A DNA stretch of 64,000 nt from Paludisphaera soli. GTDB taxonomy: Bacteria > Planctomycetota > Planctomycetia > Isosphaerales > Isosphaeraceae. Both the position numbers and the translations under genes were made by a program. Numbering within the stretch: position 1 is the stretch's first letter; each line of letters begins with the position of its first letter. The notes under the pieces are model-generated. The model did no database searches. It saw only the letters and a program-made list of their open reading frames with translations, and was not told where the DNA came from. Below are positions 50,901 through 59,538 of this stretch, one piece after another. The DNA is taken from contig NZ_JAALJI010000011.1 in assembly GCF_011064595.1 (NCBI RefSeq), positions 62,001 through 126,000 of the forward strand, in the 5' to 3' direction.

Positions 50901-53900
50901 AGCGTCGGGCGCTGCGGCGGCTGGCGCGGAAGACCTGGCGGTATTTCGAGACGTTCGTCGGCGACGAGGACCACTGGCTGCCGCCGGACAACTTCCAGGA
51001 GGTCCCGGACGGCCGGATCGCGCACCGGACGTCGCCCACGAACAAGGGGCTGCTGCTGCTGTCCACCCTCTCGGCGCACGACCTGGGCTTCCTGTCGCTG
51101 GGGACGATGGTCGACCGCCTGGAGCGGACCTTCGACACACTCGACCGCCTGGAGCGGCACTGGGGGCACTTCTACAACTGGTACCACACGCGCACGCTGG
51201 AGCCGCTGCCGCCGCTGTACATCTCGACCGTCGACAGCGGCAACTTCCTGGGCGCCCTGGTGGCGCTCCGGCAAGGCCTGATCGAGAAGGCGGGCGAGGT
51301 CGTCGTCGGCCCGGCCGCGGCCGAGGGGCTGGACGACGCCCTGAACCTGGCGCTGGAGTCGAGCGGGGCGGACGGCTCGACGCTGAAGGCGCTGCTCGCC
51401 GCGCCGCCGGCCGACCTGGCGGGCTGGGCGTCGTGGCTGGCGCGCGTCGAGGAGGAGGCGGAGCGGCTGGAGGCGGCGATCGCCGCCGGGCCCGGCCGCC
51501 GCGACGGCGACCCCGCCGCCGCGAGGGCGTGGGCCGGCAAGCTGGTGGAGCAGGCCCGCGACCACCGCCGCAACCTGGAGGCCCTGACGGCCGGGATCGG
51601 CGTCGAGGCCGTCGAATCGGTCCCGACGCTCCGCGCCCTGGCGGCGACCAGCCCGGCCGCCGCCGCGCTGGCGGGCCGGCTCGCGGCCCTGGCCGACCGC
51701 GCCGACGCCCTCGGCCGGGAGATGGACTTCCGCCCGCTCTACAAGAAGGAGAAGCACCTCTACGCGATCGGCTGCGACCTCTCGCAGGGGCGGCTCGACG
51801 GCGCCTGCTACGACCTGCTGGCCTCCGAATCGTGCCTGACGAGCTACCTGGCGATCGCCCGGGGGGAGGCCCCGCGCAAGCACTGGTTCCAGCTCGGCCG
51901 CCTGTTCGTCCGCGCCGCCGGCCGGATCGGCCTGATCTCGTGGGGCGGGACGATGTTCGAGTACCTCATGCCCCGACTCCTGCTCAAGAGCCTGGCCGGC
52001 ACCGTGCTGGCCGAGGCCGGCCGGACCGCCGTGGCGCGGCACATGGAATACGGCCGCCAGCTCGGCCTGCCGTGGGGGATCTCGGAATCGGCCTTCTCGG
52101 CCCAGTACGCCGACGGCGACTACCGCTACCAGGCGTTCGGCGCCCCCGGCCTCGGGCTCAAGCAGGGGCTCGACCAGGACCTCGTCGTCGCCCCCTACGC
52201 CACCGCCATGGCGACCATGGTCGCGCCCGTCGAGGCCGTCGCCAACCTGGAGCGGCTGACCGCCGAGGGCGCCGAGGGCGCCTACGGCTACTACGAGGCC
52301 GTCGACTACACGCCGAGCCGGCTCGCCCCCGGCCAGCGCTCGAACGTCGTCCGGTCGTACATGAGCCACCACCAGGGGATGAGCCTGGTCGCCGCGACCA
52401 ACGTCCTCCTGGGCGACCCGATGCCCCGGCGGTTCCACGCCGAGCCCATGGTCCGCGCCGCCGAGCTGCTCCTGCAGGAGCGCGTGCCCCGCGACACCCC
52501 GCTGGTCGACCTGGACGCCGAGGCCGAGGAGGCCGCCCAGGCCGAGGCGAAGGCCCCGGGATCGTCCGAGCCGCCGGCCGAACGCCCCGCCGCGCCGAGC
52601 TTCCTCAGCCGTCGGCTCACCACCCCCGCCACGGTCGCCCCGCGCACGCACCTGCTCTCCAACGCCCAGTACCACGTCATGATCACCAACGCCGGCGCCG
52701 GGGCCAGCTCCTGCCGCGGCGTGGCCGTGACCCGATGGCGGGAGGACCCGGCGCGGGAGGCCTACGGCCAGTTCCTCTACATCCGCGACGTCGCCAGCGG
52801 CGTCGTCTGGTCGGCCGGGTTCCAGCCGGTCTGCCGGCCGGCCGACGAGGACGAGATCGTCTTCGCGGCCGACAAGGCGAGCTTCCGACGCCGCGACGGC
52901 GCGATCGAGAGCCTGCTGGAAGTCACCGTGTCCCCCGAGCAGTTCGCCGAGGTCCGCCGCCTCACCCTGTTCAACCACGGGCCGAAGCCCCGCGAGCTGG
53001 ACGTCACCAGCTACGCCGAGGTCGTCCTGGCCCCGCACGACGCCGACCTGGCCCACCCGGCCTTCCACAAGCTGTTCCTGGAGACCGAGTGGCTCCCCGG
53101 CTCGTCGGCCCTGCTGGCCCGCCGCCGGCCCAGGTCCCCCCAGGAGAAGCCCCCCTGGGCCGTCCACGTCCTGGCGGTCGACGGCTCGTCGGCGGGCTGC
53201 ACGCTCGTCGGCGAGGCCGCGTTCGAGACCGACCGGGCGCGGTTCCTGGGCCGGGGGCGGACCGTCGCCGACCCGGCGGCCCTCGACCCCGGCGAGACCC
53301 TCTCGGGGACGGCCGGTCCGGTCCTCGACCCGATCTTCAGCCTCCGCCGCCGCTTGATCCTGGCGCCGGGGGGGACGGCCGTCCTGGCGTTCACTACGGC
53401 CGTGGCCGAGAACCGCCGAGGGGCCCTCGCGCTGGCCGACCACTACCACGGCCCGAGCGCCCCGGCCCGCGCCTTCGAGCTGGCCTGGGCCCACCGCCAG
53501 GCCGAGCACGGCCAGCGCGGCTGGTCGGCCGAGGAGGCCCATCTGTTCCAGCGGCTGGCGGCCAACCTGATCTTCGCAGGCCCGGCCCTCCGCGCCCGCC
53601 CGGCGGCCGCCGAGCCGGCCGAGCCCGCGTCGCGGGTCGCCGCCCGTTTCGGGATCCACCTGCACCTGCCGGTCCTGCTGGCGAGGCTGTCCGGCACGCC
53701 CGAGCTGACGCTGGCCCGGCAGCTGATGTCGGCCCAGGCGTACCTCCGCTCGCAGGGGCTGGAGATCGACCTCGTCCTGATCGACGACGCCCCCGCGCCC
53801 GGCCTGGCCGAGCCGCTCGACGCGCTCGCCCGCGAGGTCGGCGCCGACGACCGGATCAACCAGCCGGGGGGCGTCCACGTCGTGATCGGCGCGGCGCTCG

Positions 53901-56557
53901 ACCCCCCGGCCCGCGCGGTGCTGTACGCGGCGGCCCGCGTCGCGCTCGACGCGTCCGAAGGGCCGCTGGCGACCCAGCTCGAATCGGTCGACTGGTCGCC
54001 GCCGCTCCCCGAGCCGCTCACCGCGTCGCCCCCGGAAGTCCCGCACCGCGACGAGCCGGTCGCCCTCCCCGGCGACCTCGCGTTCGCCAACGGCCTGGGG
54101 GGCTTCACGGCCGACGGCCGCGAGTACGCCGTCCTGATCGACACCCCCGGACGCGCCGAGGCCGACGCCGCCCCGGCCTCGCCCTCGCGCCGGCCCCTCC
54201 CCAGGCCGACGCTGCCGCCGCTCCCCTGGAGCAACGTCGTCGCCAACCCGGCGATCGGCCTGCTCGTCACCGAGAGCGGGGCGCAAACCACCTGGGCGGG
54301 CAACAGCCAGACCAACCGCCTGACCGCCTGGAGCAACGACCCGGTCTCCGACCCCCCCGCCGAGGTCGTCTACCTCCGCGACGAGGAGGACGGCCAGGTC
54401 TGGTGCCCCACGCCCCTGCCGATCCCCTCGGCCGGGCCGGTCCTCGTCCGCCACGGCCAGGGGTCCACGAGCTTCGAGCGCAACAGCCACGGGATCGAGC
54501 ACCGGCTCACGGTCTACGTCGACCCCGAGCGGCCGGTCAAGTACGCCCGGCTCCGCGTGACCAACCCCGGCGACTCCCGCCGCCGGCTCTCGGCCACCTA
54601 CTACGCCGAGTGGGTGCTGGGGACGACCCGCGACCGCTCGGCCATGCACGTCGTCTCGGCGATCGACCCCGAGACCGGCGCGCTGACGGCCCGCAACCCC
54701 TTCCGCGAGGAGTTCGGCGGCGGCGTCGCCTTCCTCGACGTCGACCGCCGCCCCCGCACCGTCACCGCCGATCGGGGCGAGTTCCTCGGCCGGCACGGCT
54801 CGGTCGCCAATCCCTCGGCGCTCGGCCAGGTGGAGCTGTCCAACCGCGTCGGCCCCGGGCTCGACCCCTGCGGCGCCGTGCAGACCCAGTTCGAGCTGGG
54901 CCCCGGCGAGTCCCAGGAGATCGTCTTCCTGCTGGGCTGGGCCGACGCCCCCGGCCGGGTCCGCGAGCTGATCGCCCACGTCCGCGACCTCGGCGCCGCC
55001 GCCGCGCTCGACGAGGCGAAGGCGCGCTGGGACCGCATCCTCGACGCCGTCCGGGTCCGCACCCCCGAGCCGACGTTCGACCTCCTGCTCAACCGATGGC
55101 TGCTCCATCAGGCGACGAGCTGCCGGCTCTGGGGCCGCACCGCCTACTACCAGTCGGGCGGGGCCTTCGGCTTCCGCGACCAGCTCCAGGACGTGCTGGC
55201 GCTCCTGCACGCCGCGCCCGGCCTGGCGCGCGACCAGATCCTGCTCCACGCCTCGCGGCAGTTCGTCGAGGGGGACGTCCAGCACTGGTGGCATCCCCCC
55301 GAGGGCCGAGGCGTCCGCACCCGTTGCTCCGACGACTTCGCCTGGCTGCCGTTCGTCGCCTCGCGCTACGTCGAGGCGACCGGCGACCGCGCGATCCTGG
55401 ACGTCGAGGCCCCGTTCCTCGAAGCCCCCGCGCTCGCGACGGGCCAGGACGACGACTACCGCCTGCCGGAGACCTCCGCCGAGTCCGCCTCGCTCTACGA
55501 GCACTGCGCCCGGGCGCTCGACCGCTCGGACGCCGCGGGCCCGCACGGGCTGCCGCTGATCGGCGGCGGCGACTGGAACGACGGCCTGAGCCGCGTCGGC
55601 GTCGAGGGGGAAGGGGAGAGCGTCTGGCTCGCCTGGTTCCTGATCGTCGCCCTCCGCCGCTTCGCGCCGATCGCCGAGGCGCGCGGCGACGCCGGACGCG
55701 CCTCGCGCTGGCTCGCCCGCGCCGACGCCCTGGCCGGGGCCGCCGAGGCCCACGCCTGGGACGGCTCCTGGTATCGCCGCGCCTTCTTCGACGACGGCTC
55801 GACGCTGGGCTCGGCCGCGAACGACGAGTGCCGGATCGACTCGATCGCCCAGTCGTGGTCGGTCTTCGCCGGGGCCGACCCCCACCGCTCGGCCCGGGCC
55901 GTCGACGCCGTCGAGGCCCATCTGGTCCGCGAGGCCGACCGGGTGATCCTCCTGCTCGACCCGCCGTTCGACCGCTCCGCCCCCAGCCCCGGCTACATCC
56001 AGGGCTATCTCCCCGGCGTCCGCGAGAACGGGGCCCAGTACACCCACGCCGCCGCCTGGTTCGTCCAGGCCCTCGCGGCGCTGGGACGCGGAAATTCCGC
56101 CCTCCAGGCGTTCCAGCTCCTCAATCCGATCAACCACGCACTTTGTAAGGACGACGTCGGGCGTTACAAAGGCGAGCCCTACGCCCTGGCCGGCGACGTC
56201 TTCAGCCGGCCCCCGCACGCCGGCCGCGCCGGCTGGACCTGGTACACCGGCGCGGCCGGCTGGCTCTATCAGGCCGGGCTGGAATCGATCCTGGGAGTCC
56301 GTCGGGTCGGCGATCGGCTGACGATCGACCCACGCATCCCCGCCTCGTGGGACCATTTCCAGGTCGACTACCGCTTCGGCGGGTCGGTCTACGAGATCCA
56401 CGTCCGCAACCCGGAGGGCTGCGAGTCCGGGACCGTACGGGTCGTCGTCGACGGCGAGCCCCAGCCCGCGCCGGAGGTCCTCCTGGCGGACGACGGGCGT
56501 CGGCGGCATGTCGAAGTCGTCATGTCTCCACCCGGGGCAGCCGCGTCGGGTGCATGA
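47915..56557 (+). CDS. ndvB: Cyclic beta-1,2-glucan synthetase (NdvB/ChvB/Cgs type), 2,880 aa
   Basis: Builds, cyclises and trims beta-1,2-glucan from UDP-glucose at the inner membrane. The length equals that of rhizobial NdvB/Cgs (about 2,850). N-terminal soluble part; membrane segments near residues 405-460, 815-850 and 945-985; the GT84 transferase domain between them with metal-binding TLDSDTQMPRD (Asp622, Asp624), SDSYMDLYGIGSFTGKGVYE and HRWIRGDWQ near 768. A glycoamylase-like segment (about 1050-1500) has YNWYHTRTLEPLPPLYISTV, YEAVDYTPSRL and RSYMSHHQGMSLVA. The C-terminal GH94 phosphorylase domain carries GGGDWNDGLSRVG near 2550, which trims chain length. The ATG at 47915 lacks a strong ribosome-binding site; TAAGAT at 47830-47835 may be a -10. 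An intact single protein in a planctomycete is notable. Confidence 0.93.
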   Translation: MSASYMGAPASATDDGEGAWIAALDPRRLGPIRGELLGGERLDRLARALAQAAPPTRRRAGSPLLRRFADNGKVLEKVHARIVSGDEHARGIDVEWLLDNFHIVDEVLKEVRRDMPHGYDAVLPKLADTPLKGYPRAYAIAVALAAHTDSEFDEARIDRFLVAFQAKAGLTIGEIWALPTMFRLVLLENLRRLAEEMVWSWEERRRADAWLAAPEDARPDLGEPSWPFVARLMQASRPSTSSAPSPKAVRERLEARGVDVDAVVERENHRQASSQITVGNCVVGLRLLAAVDWNAFFEQHSQVQAILLQDPSGAYGQQDFPSCDRCRKVVEQVARGAKADELAVARRAVELAAAADPADARRRHVGYWLLDDGLPTLRAGFPYRGPVGERVVEAMRARPSVAYFGLIVAVWFVVASACVWGLGFGVGSLLDARLLGVLALLALPVGEVAVGFINHALTIFLPPKVLSKLEFKKGIPDEHRTFVVIPTMLVRAHHAEGLLERLEIHYLSNPDPNLRFALLTDFADAPSERMPDDQALIDDALARVRALNARYASATGGEDLFFLFHRRRLWNPSQGAWMGWERKRGKLSEFNRMLSGGPKGSYEVFSADPASLPRFRFVITLDSDTQMPRDTAGRLVGAIAHPLNRPRFDPETGRVLEGYGVLQPRVNFHLTAATHSYFARLLASGGGIDPYSTAASDSYMDLYGIGSFTGKGVYELDVFERATGDVFPENRILSHDLIEGNFARCGLLSDTEVFDDFPARYHAYARREHRWIRGDWQLLPWLGPKVPLPHGGARPNPLPILERWKLLDNLRRSLTAPALVLMLALGWTVMPGSPWVWSAVALLVLAQPVLKWLTASTVGVLRSWSIGPFRGWKENLTSMGGQALLSLAFLPDQARSAIDAIVRTLYRQFVSRERMLEWETAASTEQRLGGGLRDFARSMWQASAVALLILAAVAWLRPSSLWVASPFLLAWLLSPLVAYLISRPLPSTEIPLGAAERRALRRLARKTWRYFETFVGDEDHWLPPDNFQEVPDGRIAHRTSPTNKGLLLLSTLSAHDLGFLSLGTMVDRLERTFDTLDRLERHWGHFYNWYHTRTLEPLPPLYISTVDSGNFLGALVALRQGLIEKAGEVVVGPAAAEGLDDALNLALESSGADGSTLKALLAAPPADLAGWASWLARVEEEAERLEAAIAAGPGRRDGDPAAARAWAGKLVEQARDHRRNLEALTAGIGVEAVESVPTLRALAATSPAAAALAGRLAALADRADALGREMDFRPLYKKEKHLYAIGCDLSQGRLDGACYDLLASESCLTSYLAIARGEAPRKHWFQLGRLFVRAAGRIGLISWGGTMFEYLMPRLLLKSLAGTVLAEAGRTAVARHMEYGRQLGLPWGISESAFSAQYADGDYRYQAFGAPGLGLKQGLDQDLVVAPYATAMATMVAPVEAVANLERLTAEGAEGAYGYYEAVDYTPSRLAPGQRSNVVRSYMSHHQGMSLVAATNVLLGDPMPRRFHAEPMVRAAELLLQERVPRDTPLVDLDAEAEEAAQAEAKAPGSSEPPAERPAAPSFLSRRLTTPATVAPRTHLLSNAQYHVMITNAGAGASSCRGVAVTRWREDPAREAYGQFLYIRDVASGVVWSAGFQPVCRPADEDEIVFAADKASFRRRDGAIESLLEVTVSPEQFAEVRRLTLFNHGPKPRELDVTSYAEVVLAPHDADLAHPAFHKLFLETEWLPGSSALLARRRPRSPQEKPPWAVHVLAVDGSSAGCTLVGEAAFETDRARFLGRGRTVADPAALDPGETLSGTAGPVLDPIFSLRRRLILAPGGTAVLAFTTAVAENRRGALALADHYHGPSAPARAFELAWAHRQAEHGQRGWSAEEAHLFQRLAANLIFAGPALRARPAAAEPAEPASRVAARFGIHLHLPVLLARLSGTPELTLARQLMSAQAYLRSQGLEIDLVLIDDAPAPGLAEPLDALAREVGADDRINQPGGVHVVIGAALDPPARAVLYAAARVALDASEGPLATQLESVDWSPPLPEPLTASPPEVPHRDEPVALPGDLAFANGLGGFTADGREYAVLIDTPGRAEADAAPASPSRRPLPRPTLPPLPWSNVVANPAIGLLVTESGAQTTWAGNSQTNRLTAWSNDPVSDPPAEVVYLRDEEDGQVWCPTPLPIPSAGPVLVRHGQGSTSFERNSHGIEHRLTVYVDPERPVKYARLRVTNPGDSRRRLSATYYAEWVLGTTRDRSAMHVVSAIDPETGALTARNPFREEFGGGVAFLDVDRRPRTVTADRGEFLGRHGSVANPSALGQVELSNRVGPGLDPCGAVQTQFELGPGESQEIVFLLGWADAPGRVRELIAHVRDLGAAAALDEAKARWDRILDAVRVRTPEPTFDLLLNRWLLHQATSCRLWGRTAYYQSGGAFGFRDQLQDVLALLHAAPGLARDQILLHASRQFVEGDVQHWWHPPEGRGVRTRCSDDFAWLPFVASRYVEATGDRAILDVEAPFLEAPALATGQDDDYRLPETSAESASLYEHCARALDRSDAAGPHGLPLIGGGDWNDGLSRVGVEGEGESVWLAWFLIVALRRFAPIAEARGDAGRASRWLARADALAGAAEAHAWDGSWYRRAFFDDGSTLGSAANDECRIDSIAQSWSVFAGADPHRSARAVDAVEAHLVREADRVILLLDPPFDRSAPSPGYIQGYLPGVRENGAQYTHAAAWFVQALAALGRGNSALQAFQLLNPINHALCKDDVGRYKGEPYALAGDVFSRPPHAGRAGWTWYTGAAGWLYQAGLESILGVRRVGDRLTIDPRIPASWDHFQVDYRFGGSVYEIHVRNPEGCESGTVRVVVDGEPQPAPEVLLADDGRRRHVEVVMSPPGAAASGA

Positions 56558-56884
56558 TTAAGGGGCACTCAGCCCGGAAATCCTTCAGGCTTTCGCCCCC
56601 CTCCGGGCCGTCCCGGCGCGGCGCGCACGCCGACGGCCCGCGTCCCGCCCCCTCTCGCGAAGGGGAGGGCGACCGGGCCGGGGACCTATCGGGTCCGCGG
56701 GCCGAAGGGGCCCGCGGCGGCGTGTTCGAGAACTTGCCGCGACGCTCGGGAGGTCGCGAGGGGCCGGCGTCGGGCCGCGAGGGGGAGGATCGCGGCGAAG
56801 CCGGAAGAAGAGGGGACGAGTGAAGATGCCGTGACGCTTTGGTCAGGGCGATATGAACATGAAGCCCGTCGGCCTCGGATCATC
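56558..56884. other. Intergenic region with a GC hairpin
   Basis: 327 bp after the glucan synthetase. A perfect hairpin CCGCGGGCC/GGCCCGCGG (56695-56703 and 56709-56717, loop GAAGG) may terminate the long transcript. A weaker CCCCT/AGGGG pair lies near 56650. No gene is supported. Confidence 0.5.
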
Positions 56885-57124
56885 TCAACGCGACCGCAGC
56901 ATGGCCCGCATCTGCAGGCGGCTGGCGGGCAGCGAGGCTTCCTTCAGGAGTCGGGTGAGCTTGGATTCGACGACGCAGGCGGGCCGCAGGCCCGAGCGTT
57001 CGTCCACGACGAGGGCCTCTTCCCGCGGGGCGGGCGAGCGGCGGTCGGCGGCGGACTGGGGCCGGGCGGGCGTCACTTCGGTGGCGGTCATCACGAAACT
57101 CAAGGAATCCTCTCTCGATATCAT
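56885..57124 (-). CDS. Small hypothetical protein, 79 aa
   Basis: The ATG at 57124 has GGAGG 10 nt upstream. From residue 12 (MTATEVTPARPQSAADRRSP) onward codons end almost always in G or C, as in neighbouring genes, which supports real coding. The second half (ACVVESKLTRLLKEASLPAS, LQMRAMLRSR) looks helical and basic. No membrane segment or known motif. It lies on the opposite strand in the gap between the glucan synthetase and the ABC exporter, so it is transcribed separately. Unknown function. Confidence 0.55.
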   Translation of the reverse strand: MISREDSLSFVMTATEVTPARPQSAADRRSPAPREEALVVDERSGLRPACVVESKLTRLLKEASLPASRLQMRAMLRSR

Positions 57125-57537
57125 GGAAGGGGCACCTCCTGCAAAACGGGCTTCGAGCCGCTCCTGTCCGATGGCACTGCAAAGGGCGCGCCGAAGACGA
57201 ATCCTCAGGACGGCCGACGAGGCGAAGTGGGGGAGGCGGGCCGGTGGATCGCGGTGGAACAGGAGTTAAACACGATCCCGAGCTTCCCTTGGGCCTGCGA
57301 GCGTCCGGGGTTGGATTTGTCGTCCCGTTCGCTCACCAGACTAGTACGCATTTCTTCCGGGGCCCGTGGGACGATCCGCGCGAATTTCCAGAGAAATCGG
57401 ATCCGGGCCGAAAATCGTCGATCCGCCGGGTCCGCCTCGCACGATCGCCCGCGGGATCCGTACGATGATCCGAGGGGGGACGCGGCGGCGTCCCCGAGGC
57501 CGGGACCGGACGCGGACGAGCGAGGGATGGGGGAGCG
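57125..57537. other. Divergent intergenic region
   Basis: 413 bp between the 79-aa gene (minus) and the ABC exporter (plus). It contains a stretch of lower GC around 57260-57360 where promoters may lie, but I cannot assign hexamers with confidence. No gene or repeat recognised. Confidence 0.45.
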
Positions 57538-59445
57538 ATGGCGCGAGAGAGCGTGGGAAAGCGGCTGCGCGAGGTCGGACGCGAGCTTTCGCGGATCCGA
57601 CGCCGCGGCCGGCAGGTCTGGCGGCTGGTCCCCTGGCGGCATCGGCTCTCGCTGGGGGCGGCCCTGGTCGTCATGGCGCTCGCCAGCGCCGGCGGCACGG
57701 CCAGCGCCATCTTCCTGGGCAAGCTCGTCAACGCCATCGGCCCGGCCGCCGACGGACAGAAGCCGCCCCTCGACGTCATCGCCCGCACGGCCGGGCTCTA
57801 CCTGGCGATGATCGGGGTCGGCTACCTCGTCCGCGAGACCATGAACGTCCTGCGGCGGTTCCTCGTCGAGCGGGCCTGCACCCGGATCGACAAGGACATG
57901 AGCATTCGGCTGGTGGGCCACCTGATGCGGGTGGACCTGGCCTCGCTGGCCCAGGACCAGGTCGGCGCCCTCTACGGCCGCGTCACCCGCAGCGCGGACG
58001 GCTTCGTCCGGTTCATCCGCATCAGCTTCCTGGACTTCATCCCGGCGCTCTTCATCGGCGGGTTCGCGATCTTCTACGCGGTGACGCAGCAGCCGTGGGT
58101 CGCCCTGGCGATGCTCGGCGTCGTCCCCATCTCGCTCGGCCTGACGGTGGCCCAGATCGTCACCCAGAAGGGGGTCCGGCTGGACCTGCTGCGCACCCGC
58201 GAGCGCATGGACGGCACCGTGGTCGAGCAGCTCAGCGGCATCGACTACGTCCGCGCCTCGAACACCCACCGCCGCGAGGTCCGCCGCGTCGCCAAGGCCG
58301 CCGAGCGCAAGCGCTCGATGGAGCTGAAGCACCACTTCCAGATGTCCCTCTTCGGCTGCGGCAAGGCGCTCAACGAGGGCTTCTTCCACCTGGTCGTCCT
58401 GGCCCTGGCCGTCGCCTTCTACATGAACGGGCGCATCAACCTGGGCGACATCTTCACCTTCTCGATCCTCTACCTGAACGTGATGGCGCCGCTCAACGAG
58501 GTCCACCGCTTCATCGACGAGGCCCACGAGAGCAGCCTGCGGGTGGGCGACCTGATCAACCTCCTGCGCGAGCCGATCGACCCCTCGTTCAAGCCGGTCG
58601 ACCCCCGCACGCCGGTCCTGACGACCGGCCAGCCGCTGTTCGTGGCCGAGGACGTGGGAGTACGCTATCCCCGGACCGTCGAGAACGGCCGCCAGGCGCT
58701 CGAGGGGCTGTCGCTGGTCATCCGCCACGGCGAGACGATCGGCATGGCCGGCCGCTCGGGGTGCGGCAAGACGACCTGGCTCCGCGTGCTCATGCGGCTG
58801 GTCCACCCCACCTCGGGCAAGGTCTGGTTCGGCGGCGTCCCGCTGGAGTCGGTCTCGCGCGAGTCGATCGGCGACCTCGTGGGCTACGTCGGCCAGAACC
58901 CGTTCGTCTTCTCCGGGACCGTGGCCGAGAACATCGCTTACGGCTGCCGCGACGTCACCGCCGAGGGGGTCCGCAAGGCCGCCGAGGCCGCCTGCATCCA
59001 CGACGAGATCATGATGATGCCCGGCGGCTATCGCGCGCGCGTCGCCGAGCGCGGCCAGAACCTCTCCGGCGGCCAGCGCCAGCGGATCGCCCTGGCGCGG
59101 ATCTTCCTCAAGAATCCGCCGATCCTGATCCTCGACGAGGGGACCTCGGCCCTGGACAACATCAGCGAGCGGAAGGTCCAGCAGGCCGTCGACGCCGCCC
59201 GCGCCGACCGCACGGTGATCCTGGTCGCCCACCGCCTGACGACCCTGATCGACACCGACCGGATCCTCGTCTTCGAGGACGGCAAGGTCGTCGAGAGCGG
59301 CCCCTACGGCCGCCTTGTCCGGGCCGACGGCCACTTCGCCGACCTCGTCCGCTCGGCCGAGCAGGGCCGCCTCGACCGCTCGCCCGACGACCGGGACGAC
59401 GCCGTCCGGGCCGTCGAAGGGGGGGACGCCGGGGAGATGGCGTGA
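57538..59445 (+). CDS. ABC half-exporter (fused membrane and ATPase domains), possible glucan exporter
   Basis: 635 aa. Six hydrophobic segments in residues about 35-330 (LSLGAALVVMALASAGGTAS, LYLAMIGVGYLVR, FIPALFIGGFAIFYAV, WVALAMLGVVPISLGL, FFHLVVLALAVAFYMNG) form a type-IV exporter membrane domain. The nucleotide-binding domain has Walker A GRSGCGKTT (405-413), NLSGGQRQR (508-516) and Walker B ILILDEGTSALD, with the His switch VAHRLTT. It works as a dimer. This is the family of MsbA and NdvA/ChvA; because it is the next same-strand gene after the cyclic glucan synthetase (980 bp away), glucan export is a reasonable guess. A lipid or peptide substrate is possible. GGGGGAG precedes the ATG. 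Confidence 0.88.
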   Translation: MARESVGKRLREVGRELSRIRRRGRQVWRLVPWRHRLSLGAALVVMALASAGGTASAIFLGKLVNAIGPAADGQKPPLDVIARTAGLYLAMIGVGYLVRETMNVLRRFLVERACTRIDKDMSIRLVGHLMRVDLASLAQDQVGALYGRVTRSADGFVRFIRISFLDFIPALFIGGFAIFYAVTQQPWVALAMLGVVPISLGLTVAQIVTQKGVRLDLLRTRERMDGTVVEQLSGIDYVRASNTHRREVRRVAKAAERKRSMELKHHFQMSLFGCGKALNEGFFHLVVLALAVAFYMNGRINLGDIFTFSILYLNVMAPLNEVHRFIDEAHESSLRVGDLINLLREPIDPSFKPVDPRTPVLTTGQPLFVAEDVGVRYPRTVENGRQALEGLSLVIRHGETIGMAGRSGCGKTTWLRVLMRLVHPTSGKVWFGGVPLESVSRESIGDLVGYVGQNPFVFSGTVAENIAYGCRDVTAEGVRKAAEAACIHDEIMMMPGGYRARVAERGQNLSGGQRQRIALARIFLKNPPILILDEGTSALDNISERKVQQAVDAARADRTVILVAHRLTTLIDTDRILVFEDGKVVESGPYGRLVRADGHFADLVRSAEQGRLDRSPDDRDDAVRAVEGGDAGEMA

Positions 59446-59460
59446 CCCCCGCCCCCTCCC

Positions 59461-59479
59461 GGCGGGCGAGGCGCCCGCC
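59461..59479. terminator. GC hairpin between convergent genes
   Basis: GGCGGGCG and CGCCCGCC arms around a 3-nt loop lie 15 bp after the ABC exporter stop and before the convergent GH172-type gene stop at 59539. No T-tract follows. Confidence 0.4.
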
Positions 59480-59538
59480 CCACGAGCCGGGTCTTGGGGC
59501 CTACGCCTCACGGGGCGCCGGCGTCTCGACGACCTTCC

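Noticed and set aside
47573-56509. A very long open frame (about 2,978 codons) antisense to the cyclic glucan synthetase
   Set aside because: High GC removes stop codons from the opposite strand. The translated sequence is low-complexity (Gly, Arg, Val, Ala, Asp) with no motifs, while the sense strand encodes a complete NdvB.
57244-57468. 74-codon frame in the gap before the ABC exporter
   Set aside because: No ribosome-binding site, mixed third-position usage and no recognisable sequence.
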